From positions 1-6,390 of the forward strand of contig JALOOS010000118.1 of assembly GCA_025454275.1 (NCBI GenBank): a stretch of DNA of 6,390 nucleotides. Reading direction: 5' to 3'. The stretch comes from Desulfobacterales bacterium. Lineage in GTDB: Bacteria > Desulfobacterota > Desulfobacteria > Desulfobacterales > SpSt-501. Shown piece by piece: positions 1 to 5,943 of this stretch (its first letter is position 1; every line of letters begins with the position of its first letter). Made by a program: the position numbers and the translations under genes. Under the pieces are notes generated by a model, which searched no databases, was not told the origin of the DNA, and was given only the letters and a program-made list of their open reading frames with translations.

Positions 1-531
1 GAGCTCGATCTCGGTCATCCCCTCGCGGATGAGCTCCGGGAGCGCCGCGGCCACCTTGTCCGAGTAGCGCGCCGCCTCGCGCATGAGCTCGATCTCGTAG
101 GGGGACTTGACCGCGCGCTGGAGGCGGATTTCAGGGGAGACGTCGAGCAACTCGGCGCCTTCGAAGATGCCGGCGAGCAAAAGATAGAGGTTGGCCGGCA
201 GGACGTCGAGCTCAAGCCCCAGCCGCCTCGGCCGCGCAAGGCCCAACCGGCCGAGAATCTGGGGGATCTTTTTGGGGCTCGCCAGGCGCACGATCCGTGA
301 GAGGGGGGATTCCGCCTGCGCCCGCTTGAGGACCTTGTTCACCATCAGGAGCGCCTCCCCCTCGGCCGGCACGTAGAGGTGGGCCTGCTGGATGGTCCCG
401 CTGTAATAGAAAAGATCCGCTTTCTGAAGGATCAGGGCCGCATCGATCCCTTTCGTGCGCAGGGTTGCCTGAAGGCCGCCGATGCGGGCGGCGATTTCGG
501 TTTCCGGAGTGTTGAGCAAACGGTCGAACAT
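1..531 (-). CDS. Xaa-Pro aminopeptidase-like M24 family peptidase, N-terminal part (cut by window edge)
   Basis: These are the first 177 codons of a longer gene that runs off the left edge. The frame is open from ATG at 531 to base 1. The visible part matches the creatinase-type N-terminal domain of M24 peptidases: it opens MFDRLLNTPETEIAARI, continues with LFYYSGTIQQAHLYVP at about residues 40-55, and has an AVKSPYEIELMREAARYSD segment at about residues 143-161. That last segment is the typical linker (KS-x-x-EI-x-x-MR-x-A) just before the pita-bread metallopeptidase domain. The metal-binding residues would lie beyond the edge, so catalysis cannot be confirmed. Family members remove an N-terminal residue that precedes proline, or split X-Pro dipeptides, in the cytoplasm. 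No signal peptide is visible. The start is supported by GGGGAG six bases upstream and a sigma70-like promoter further up. The gene is divergent from the histidine kinase. Exact specificity (PepP, PepQ or creatinase-like) is unknown. Confidence 0.85.
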   Translation of the reverse strand, partial: MFDRLLNTPETEIAARIGGLQATLRTKGIDAALILQKADLFYYSGTIQQAHLYVPAEGEALLMVNKVLKRAQAESPLSRIVRLASPKKIPQILGRLGLARPRRLGLELDVLPANLYLLLAGIFEGAELLDVSPEIRLQRAVKSPYEIELMREAARYSDKVAAALPELIREGMTEIEL

Positions 532-537
532 GGCGGG

Positions 538-543
538 CTCCCC
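538..543 (-). promoter_or_regulatory. Ribosome binding site of the M24 peptidase
   Basis: GGGGAG on the minus strand, six bases before the ATG at 531-529. It supports that ATG as the start. Confidence 0.6.
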
Positions 544-583
544 AAGGGTTGGGTTTCGGGTATGGGCCGACAATTAAAACTTT

Positions 584-612
584 AAAATACTAAAATGGCA
601 CTTTCCATTCAA
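584..612 (-). promoter_or_regulatory. Sigma70-like promoter for the M24 peptidase
   Basis: On the minus strand, TTGAAT (612-607, four of six matches to the -35 consensus) is followed after exactly 17 bases by TATTTT (589-584, four of six matches to the -10 consensus). The pair lies in the AT-rich part of the divergent spacer. A transcript would start near 577 and have a leader of about 45 bases before the ATG. The call rests on motif match and spacing only. Confidence 0.45.
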
Positions 613-621
613 GGAATTCCT
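612..621. promoter_or_regulatory. 10-base palindrome abutting the -35 element, possible operator
   Basis: AGGAATTCCT is a perfect 10-base palindrome. It overlaps the first base of the predicted -35 hexamer of the peptidase promoter and extends upstream of it, where an activator or repressor could bind. Chance occurrence is possible, and no known regulator is recognised. Confidence 0.2.
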
Positions 622-641
622 AGCAAACCCGGGAAAGGGAC

Positions 642-662
642 GTGAATTTTCACAAAACTGTG
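642..662. promoter_or_regulatory. Overlapping small inverted repeats in the divergent spacer
   Basis: GTGAA-TT-TTCAC (642-653) is immediately overlapped by CACA-AAAC-TGTG (651-662), so two short dyads share the CAC at 651-653. They lie between the two divergent genes, about 100 bases before the kinase start. This could be an operator for a dimeric regulator. The arms are only 4-5 bases long, so confidence is low. Confidence 0.2.
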
Positions 663-747
663 CTATTTATTACCGATAGTATTCAGGCGATACAACACCG
701 CGACGGATGGGGGGATTCGGAAAAGAGAGCCCCGCCGGCTGCGTTGT

Positions 748-754
748 GAAAGGG
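748..754 (+). promoter_or_regulatory. Ribosome binding site of the hybrid histidine kinase
   Basis: GAAAGGG ends seven bases before the ATG at 762 and supports this start over later in-frame starts. Confidence 0.5.
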
Positions 755-761
755 TTAATCG

Positions 762-2774
762 ATGCTGAAGAGATCGCAGAGCACGGACCCGCCGCTGGCT
801 GAGGTGACAGAGCTAAGGCGGCAGCTGGCGCAGCTCGAGCAGGAACTGCAGGAATGTAGAAGAGCCGAGGCGGCACTTCGCCAGAACGAGGAGCAGTTTC
901 GCCTGCTGGCGGAGAATGCCCCCGGGGTGATCTATCTCTCGCGCAACGATGAACGCTACACCTGTTTCTTTCTGAACGACGAGGTGGAACGGCTCACCGG
1001 CTACGGCAAAACGGAGTTCCTGGAGGGCGGCCTGACGTTTACCGATTTCACTCATCCCCAGGACATGGAATGGATCCCGTCGCTCGTTCGGTCGGCGCTG
1101 GCCGAGCGAAAACCCTTCCACTACTTTTTCCGACTTCGGCACCGTTCGGGTGAGTGGCGCTGGGTGGAAAAGTTCGGGGTGGGAGTCTTTCGGGGTGATG
1201 AACTGCTTTTCATCGAAGGTTTTCTCGTCGATGTCACTGAACGCAAAAAGGCCGAGGAGGCCCTGGCGGCATCCGAAGAGAGGATGCGGCTCATCATCGA
1301 ATCCTCTCCCATCGCCATCCGCATTGTCCAGAACGAACGATATGTTTATGTCAACCCTGCCTGCGTGGCGATGTACGGCTATGAGTCTGCGGCGCAGATT
1401 ATAGGTTTTCGCGAGGAAGAGCTTTACGCGCCCCACTATCGCGACCTCGTCCGCCAGCGCCAGAAAGACCAACTGGCGGGAAGAGCGGTTCCGCCGAGCT
1501 ACGAGGCGAAGGGGATAAAGAGGAGGGGGGATTCCTTCGAGATCGCCGTATGGGTCACTCGCGTCGATCATCTGGGCGAACCCGCCCTGCTCAGCTTCGT
1601 GATCGACACGAGCCTTGAGAAATCACTCCAGACCCAGCTTCTCCAAGCTCAGAAGATGGAAGCGGTCGGCACGCTTGCGGGTGGAATCGCCCACGATTTC
1701 AACAACCTGCTTCACGCGATCCAGGGCCATGCGGAGCTGCTTCTGCTTGGAACATCCGGAAGGGCACCAGGCGACGATGAATTGAGGCAGATCATCAAGG
1801 CTGCCAAACGGGGCAGCGAGCTCACCCGCCAGCTTCTCTCCTTCAGTCGCAAGATGGAGAGCAGAAAGCGTCCCATTGATGTCAACCACGTCATTCATGA
1901 AACCACCAGCCTTCTTCAGCGCACCATACCCAAAATGGTCTCAATCGACCTGCAACTCACCCCTGAGCTGCATGCGGTGGGGGCCGATCCGTTTCAGATC
2001 GAACAAGTCCTGATGAACCTTGCGGTAAATGCCTCGGACGCCATGCCGGATGGAGGCCGGCTCACGATCAAAACCGAGAACATTGCATTGGACGAAACCT
2101 TCTGCCGAAAACATTCCGGATTGACGCCGGGGGATTACGTCCTGCTGTCCATAGAAGATACGGGCCGAGGCATGGACGATAACATAAGGGAACACATTTA
2201 CGAGCCCTTTTTCACCACCAAAGGGCCCGGTAAAGGTTCAGGCCTCGGCCTGGCGATCGTCTACGGGGTCATAAACAGCCATGGCGGCACGATTGAGTGT
2301 TTCAGCCGGGTCGGGGTCGGCACCGTTTTCAAGATCTTCCTGCCGGCGGTCGGTGCAACCCCGGTCGATGAGGAACCCCTGGTGGTGCCGGAGGTCGTTG
2401 GCGGGACCGAGACCATCCTCATCGTGGATGATGAGGAGCCTGTTCTTGCATTGGGCCGGCAAGTGCTCAGCCGTTTCGGCTATAAGGTGCTGACGGCATA
2501 CGACGGGGAGGGCGCGCTGAGCATCTACGGGGAGCATCGCGGCCGGATCCATCTCGTTATTCTCGACCTGCTCATGCCCGGGATGGGCGGCAAGCGCTGC
2601 CTCGAAGAGTTGATTAAAATGGACCCAGCGGTCAAGGTGTTGATCGCGAGCGGATTTTCCCCCGATCCCCCCACCCACCTTCTGATCACCATCGGAGCGC
2701 AAGGGTTCCTCAACAAACCCTACGAGATAAGCGAGATGCTTCAGGCGGTCCGAAAGATTCTGGATCAGAAGTAG
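762..2774 (+). CDS. Soluble hybrid sensor histidine kinase (PAS-PAS-HisKA-HATPase-REC)
   Basis: A complete protein of 670 residues. A short charged coiled coil (about 13-45) leads into PAS domain 1 (about 44-160, PAS_3-like with WRWVEKF at 132-138 and a DVTERKKAEE exit helix) and PAS domain 2 (about 171-287). The dimerisation domain has the phospho-acceptor His311 in GGIAHDFNN. The ATP-binding domain shows the N box (NLAVNASDAM, 419-428), G1 box (DTGRGM, 466-471), F box (EPFFTTK, 481-487) and G2 box (GSGLGL, 492-497). After a proline- and valine-rich linker (about 530-549) comes a receiver domain with acidic pair Asp556/Asp557, phospho-acceptor Asp602 (LDLLMPGM), Ser630 and Lys652. All catalytic residues are present, so an active His311-to-Asp602 relay is expected. 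There is no signal peptide or membrane segment, so it should sense a cytoplasmic signal. The ligand is unknown: no haem or flavin signature is obvious. No DNA-binding output and no partner regulator is visible nearby, so its downstream partner cannot be named. It is divergent from the peptidase and convergent with the transporter operon. Confidence 0.95.
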   Translation: MLKRSQSTDPPLAEVTELRRQLAQLEQELQECRRAEAALRQNEEQFRLLAENAPGVIYLSRNDERYTCFFLNDEVERLTGYGKTEFLEGGLTFTDFTHPQDMEWIPSLVRSALAERKPFHYFFRLRHRSGEWRWVEKFGVGVFRGDELLFIEGFLVDVTERKKAEEALAASEERMRLIIESSPIAIRIVQNERYVYVNPACVAMYGYESAAQIIGFREEELYAPHYRDLVRQRQKDQLAGRAVPPSYEAKGIKRRGDSFEIAVWVTRVDHLGEPALLSFVIDTSLEKSLQTQLLQAQKMEAVGTLAGGIAHDFNNLLHAIQGHAELLLLGTSGRAPGDDELRQIIKAAKRGSELTRQLLSFSRKMESRKRPIDVNHVIHETTSLLQRTIPKMVSIDLQLTPELHAVGADPFQIEQVLMNLAVNASDAMPDGGRLTIKTENIALDETFCRKHSGLTPGDYVLLSIEDTGRGMDDNIREHIYEPFFTTKGPGKGSGLGLAIVYGVINSHGGTIECFSRVGVGTVFKIFLPAVGATPVDEEPLVVPEVVGGTETILIVDDEEPVLALGRQVLSRFGYKVLTAYDGEGALSIYGEHRGRIHLVILDLLMPGMGGKRCLEELIKMDPAVKVLIASGFSPDPPTHLLITIGAQGFLNKPYEISEMLQAVRKILDQK

Positions 2775-2789
2775 CCGCTCAGCCTTAAG
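2775..2789. other. Convergent 15-base gap without visible terminator
   Basis: Only 15 bases separate the kinase stop (TAG, 2772-2774) from the stop of ATPase F on the other strand (2790-2792). No hairpin with a U-tract is visible in or just beside the gap. Transcripts of the two units may therefore overlap at their 3' ends, or end by a factor-dependent mechanism. Confidence 0.6.
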
Positions 2790-3773
2790 TCACCCGGCCC
2801 GCCAACAGCGCACCCGGTGATCCTCGCCGGCCCGGACCCACTCGCCATCGAAGCGGTCGCAGCGCTCATCGGCCTCCGGACAGCGCGGCCGGAAGCGGCA
2901 TCCCGCGGGCGGGGCGGCCGGCTCCTCGGGCAGCTCCCGGGCGGCCGCCTGGATCCCCCTGGGGGCGTCGATGTCCGGCACCGCCGCGAGCAGGGCGTGG
3001 GTGTAGGGGTGGAGCGGGCGTTCGAATAGCGCCTCGGCCGGCGCCTCCTCGACGATCCTTCCCCGGTACATCACCGCGACCCGGTGGCAGAGGTAGCCGA
3101 CCACGTTCAGGTCATGGGTGATGAAGAGGTAGCTCAGGTCGAGCCGGTCCTGCAGGTCTTTGAGCAGGTTGATGATCTGGGCCTGGATCGAGACGTCGAG
3201 GGCCGAAACCGGCTCATCGCAGATCACAAGCGAGGGTCCCACGCTGAGCGCGCGCGCGATGCCGATCCGCTGGCGCTGCCCGCCGCTGAACTCGTGGGGG
3301 TAGCGGTCCACGGCGCGCGCGGAGAGCCCGACGAGGGAGAGCAGCCGCTCGGTCTCCCCGGCCGCGGCGCTGCGGTCCCGCACCCCGACCGTGCGCAGCC
3401 CCTCGGCCAGGATCTGGCCCACGCTCATGCGGGGGTTGAGCGAGCCGTAGGGATCCTGGAAGACGATCTGGATCCGCCGGCGCAGGGGTTTCATCCGGGC
3501 ATCGGTGAAGGCGGAGATGTCGGTGCCGTCGAAGAGGATCCGGCCCTCGTCGCTCGGCAACAGCTTCAGGATCATCCGGGCGAGGGTGCTCTTGCCGCAG
3601 CCGCTCTCGCCCACGAGGCCCAGGGTTTTTCCCCGGCCGATCGCAAGCGATACCCCGTCCACTGCCCGCACGTGGCCGGTCGTGCGCTGCAGGAACCCTC
3701 TGCGCACCGGGAAGGACTTCTTCAACCCTTCGACTTTCAGGATATCCGCCGGCCGAGGTGCGTCCGTGCTCAT
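2790..3773 (-). CDS. dppF: Opp/Dpp-type peptide ABC transporter ATPase (DppF/OppF-like)
   Basis: A complete protein of 327 residues, the usual length for the family. It is a cytoplasmic ATPase that should pair with the ATPase D subunit to power peptide import through the two permeases. It shows Walker A GESGCGKS (55-62), Q-loop Gln106 (VFQDP), signature SGGQ (163-166), Walker B LVICDE (182-187), D-loop SALD (190-193) and switch His220. The C-terminal oligopeptide/dipeptide extension has the HPYT motif (255-258) and four cysteines spaced C292-x5-C298-x6-C305-x17-C323. In this family such cysteines are known to bind a 4Fe-4S cluster. The start ATG at 3773 has GGAG eight bases upstream, inside the end of ATPase D. 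Only four bases separate it from that gene's stop, so translation is probably coupled. It is the last gene of the operon. Opp cannot be told from Dpp (or from a nickel or antimicrobial-peptide relative) by sequence alone. Confidence 0.93.
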   Translation of the reverse strand: MSTDAPRPADILKVEGLKKSFPVRRGFLQRTTGHVRAVDGVSLAIGRGKTLGLVGESGCGKSTLARMILKLLPSDEGRILFDGTDISAFTDARMKPLRRRIQIVFQDPYGSLNPRMSVGQILAEGLRTVGVRDRSAAAGETERLLSLVGLSARAVDRYPHEFSGGQRQRIGIARALSVGPSLVICDEPVSALDVSIQAQIINLLKDLQDRLDLSYLFITHDLNVVGYLCHRVAVMYRGRIVEEAPAEALFERPLHPYTHALLAAVPDIDAPRGIQAAARELPEEPAAPPAGCRFRPRCPEADERCDRFDGEWVRAGEDHRVRCWRAG

Positions 3774-3777
3774 GGGG

Positions 3778-4767
3778 TCATCTCCACAGACCGGCGGCCA
3801 CCGGGCAGCGCGCTGCGTGGCCGTCCGTGAATAGGCAGAGGGCCGGCGGTTCGGTGCGGCAGAGGGCGAGGGCCTTTTCGCAGCGGGGGTTAAACGGGCA
3901 GCCCGGAGGCTTGTGCGCCGGGTGCGGCACCGAGCCCGGGATGCTGTAAAGCCGCCGGCCGCGCTTGCGGCGGTGCGGGAGCGAGGCGAGAAGGGCTCGG
4001 GTGTAAGGGTGGCGGGGCTCGCGCAGGATGGCGGCGGCGGGTCCGTGCTCGACGATGAGCCCGGCGTACATCACGTAGACCCGGTCGGCGATCTGCGACA
4101 CCACTCCGAGGTCGTGGGTGATGTAGAGGACCGCCATGTCGCGGGCGGCCTGAAGCCTCGTCAGAAGCTTCAGGATCTGGGCCTGGATGGTGACGTCGAG
4201 CGCCGTGGTGGGCTCGTCGGCGATCAGAAGCTCCGGGCCGCAGGCGAGGGCCATGGCGATCATCACCCGCTGGCGCTGCCCCCCGCTCAACTGGTGCGGG
4301 TAGTCTCTGAGGCGCTCGGCGGGCCGGTCGATGCCGACATCCTGGAGCAGCCGCACCGTGGCCGCATGGATCTCCTCCGGCCCCAGGCTCGTGTGGATCT
4401 GCAGCGGTTCGGCGATCTGCTCGCCGATCGTGAGAACCGGGTTGAGCGAGGTCAGGGGCTCCTGGAACACCATGCCGATCTTGCGGCCGCGGACCGCCTC
4501 CATGGCAGCGTCGTCCAGAAGAAGAAGGTCGCGGCCCCCAAAGAGGATTCGGTCCCCTTCCACCCGGCCGGGCGGGCGGGGGACGAGCCCCATGACGGCG
4601 AGGGCCGAGACGGTCTTGCCGCAGCCCGACTCCCCCACCAGGCAGACGTTCTCCCGCCGGCGGACTTCGAAGCTGACCCCGTCCACCGCCCGGGCGATCT
4701 CCTCCTCCCCGTGGAAGTGGACGCTCAGGTTCTCGACCGAAAGGAGTTTTTCGGTATCGGTTGCCAT
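3778..4767 (-). CDS. dppD: Opp/Dpp-type peptide ABC transporter ATPase (DppD/OppD-like)
   Basis: A complete protein of 329 residues, of normal family length. It is the second, non-identical ATPase of the importer. It shows Walker A GESGCGKT (45-52), Q-loop Gln102 (FQEP), signature SGGQ (161-164), Walker B LLIADE (180-185), D-loop TALD (188-191) and switch His218. The N-terminal part lacks the extra loop seen before the AVDG segment of the F-type partner, and the TTALD wording is typical of D-type subunits. Its C-terminal extension has HPYTRALL (253-260) and cysteines C290-x5-C296-x6-C303-x17-C321, the same spacing as in the partner ATPase, suggesting that each binds a 4Fe-4S cluster. The start ATG at 4767 has GAGG seven bases upstream, overlapping the stop of permease C. 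The gap to that stop is nine bases. All expected catalytic residues are present. Confidence 0.93.
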   Translation of the reverse strand: MATDTEKLLSVENLSVHFHGEEEIARAVDGVSFEVRRRENVCLVGESGCGKTVSALAVMGLVPRPPGRVEGDRILFGGRDLLLLDDAAMEAVRGRKIGMVFQEPLTSLNPVLTIGEQIAEPLQIHTSLGPEEIHAATVRLLQDVGIDRPAERLRDYPHQLSGGQRQRVMIAMALACGPELLIADEPTTALDVTIQAQILKLLTRLQAARDMAVLYITHDLGVVSQIADRVYVMYAGLIVEHGPAAAILREPRHPYTRALLASLPHRRKRGRRLYSIPGSVPHPAHKPPGCPFNPRCEKALALCRTEPPALCLFTDGHAARCPVAAGLWR

Positions 4768-4774
4768 CGCCGCG

Positions 4775-4778
4775 CCTC
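4775..4778 (-). promoter_or_regulatory. Ribosome binding site of ATPase D overlapping the permease C stop
   Basis: GAGG on the minus strand, seven bases before the ATG at 4767-4765. It shares bases with the TGA stop of permease C (4779-4777), which favours coupled translation. Confidence 0.5.
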
Positions 4779-5943
4779 AGCTCCGCTCCCGCAGCCGGGG
4801 GTTCAGCACGTCGCGCAGCCCCTCGCCGAAAAGGTTGAAGGCCAGCACGACGAGCAGGATCGCCACCCCGGGGATGAAGGTGAGCCAGGGGGCGTCGAAG
4901 ATGAACCGCTTGCCGTCGGAGAGGATGTTGCCCCAGGTGGCGTGCGGCGGCGGCACTCCGAAGCCGAGAAAGCTCAGCCCGGCCTCGGTCAGGATGGCCG
5001 AGGCGATGCCGATCGTGGCCGAGACCAGTACCGGGGCGATGGCGTTCGGGGTGATGTGCCGGAAGATGATGCGGAAATCCCCCAGGCCGAGTGCGCGGGC
5101 GGCCGCCACGAAATCGAGCTCGCGCAGCGTTAAAAACTCCGCCCGCACGAAGCGGGTGGTGCCCTCCCAGCTCGTCAGCCCGATCACGATCATGATGGTG
5201 TACATGCTCGCCGGGAGCAGGGCCACGACGGTCAGAATCAGGAAAAAGCTCGGAAAACAGAGCATGATGTCGACAAAGCGCATGATCAGGGTGTCCACCA
5301 GCATGACCCGTCCATGGAGCAGCCGCACCGGACGGGGCGGCGCGCTCCAGTGGCGGAACCCCCAGGGCGAGAGCGCGAAGAAGAGCCAGGCATGGCCGAG
5401 AATCAGCAGGGCCGCTCCCGCCTCGATCCGGCCGGAAACAAGGAGAACCCCGCCGGCGGCCAGGGCCACGGTGATCAGCACCTGCTCCAGGCGGATCGGC
5501 CGGTGGCCGTAATAACCCGCGATTGCCCCCAGAAAAATGCCGATGACCACGGCGATACCCACAGCCACGAACCCCACGGTGAGCGAGACCCAGGCCCCCT
5601 GGAGCATGCGCGCGAATACGTCGCGGCCCAGATCGTCGGTGCCGAACAGGTAAACCCCGAACGGGGGGGTCTGGTTCGGGGAGAGCACATCGAGCCGGGG
5701 GGCGGCAAGCGGCGGGCGCAGCTTTTCGGGAAGCCTCACCATGGCCGGGTCGAACACCGGCCGGTCGCCGGAGGTGAGGAAGAGGCCCGCCAAGGCGACG
5801 GCAAAAAAGGCGATGAAGACCGCGAGCCCGGCCAGAGCCAGGCGGTTTCTGCGAAAGAGGCGCCAGAACTCCTCGAACCGGGAGTGGTGCGGGGCCGTTG
5901 GCTCTTCCAGGCCGGCGGGCGGCAGTCGGTCGGAGCGGCTCAC
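4777..5943 (-). CDS. dppC: Opp/Dpp-type peptide ABC transporter permease C, with an extra two-helix insertion
   Basis: A 388-residue inner-membrane permease starting at GTG 5943. This start overlaps the permease B stop as GTGA and has GAGG eight bases upstream. The frame stays open to 6312, but that extension only shadows permease B in another reading frame. Family hallmarks: N-terminal helix 1 (about 34-56), the GTDDLGRDVFARML segment (101-114), helix 2 (about 119-143), an EAA loop (AARALGLG at 281-288, His296, Pro299) that docks onto the ATPases, and the LSFLGFGVPPP segment (323-333). The C-terminal end (NLFGEGLRDVLNPRL) is typical. The oddity is at about 147-213. Relatives pass directly from GYYGG to VDTLIMR, but here about 65 residues intervene, with two hydrophobic stretches (about 154-171 and 176-195). 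Without the insertion the length would be about 320, close to normal. An even number of added helices keeps the EAA loop on the cytoplasmic side. The insertion's role is unknown. Confidence 0.92.
   Translation of the reverse strand: MSRSDRLPPAGLEEPTAPHHSRFEEFWRLFRRNRLALAGLAVFIAFFAVALAGLFLTSGDRPVFDPAMVRLPEKLRPPLAAPRLDVLSPNQTPPFGVYLFGTDDLGRDVFARMLQGAWVSLTVGFVAVGIAVVIGIFLGAIAGYYGHRPIRLEQVLITVALAAGGVLLVSGRIEAGAALLILGHAWLFFALSPWGFRHWSAPPRPVRLLHGRVMLVDTLIMRFVDIMLCFPSFFLILTVVALLPASMYTIMIVIGLTSWEGTTRFVRAEFLTLRELDFVAAARALGLGDFRIIFRHITPNAIAPVLVSATIGIASAILTEAGLSFLGFGVPPPHATWGNILSDGKRFIFDAPWLTFIPGVAILLVVLAFNLFGEGLRDVLNPRLRERS

Larger units (their letters stand above)
532..761. other. Divergent intergenic region
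   Basis: A 230-base spacer between the peptidase and kinase starts. The core at about 570-690 is clearly AT-rich compared with the GC-rich coding sequence on both sides, as expected for promoter DNA. The peptidase promoter can be placed. For the kinase on the plus strand I see only weak -10-like strings (for example GATAGT at 675-680) without a correctly spaced -35. I see no small gene or structured RNA here. Confidence 0.7.

Noticed and set aside
15..239. Short minus-strand frame rich in Ser and Arg
   Set aside because: It overlaps the M24 peptidase in another frame and has low-complexity composition. The peptidase frame matches its family throughout.
379..585. Plus-strand frame of 68 codons
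   Set aside because: Most of it is antisense to the start of the M24 peptidase, with no convincing ribosome site and no recognisable domain.
596..610. Sigma54-like site on the plus strand (TGGCAC then ATTC)
   Set aside because: The -24 part TGGCAC is perfect, but the required GC at -12 is missing (TC instead), and it lies about 150 bases from the kinase start.
813..1571. Open frame of 252 codons on the minus strand
   Set aside because: It is antisense to the PAS domains of the kinase, which has an unambiguous domain structure, and its translation matches no family I recognise.
2791..2817. Direct repeat CACCCGG at 2791-2797 and 2811-2817
   Set aside because: It falls within the last codons of ATPase F, is only seven bases long in GC-rich DNA, and has no other sign of a functional repeat.
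3913..5133. Long open frame of 406 codons on the plus strand, with others at 3084-3830 and 4331-5512
   Set aside because: They are antisense to the ATPase and permease genes. The translations are Asp/Gly/Arg/His- or Ser/Arg-rich with no recognisable domain, as expected for shadow frames in GC-rich DNA.
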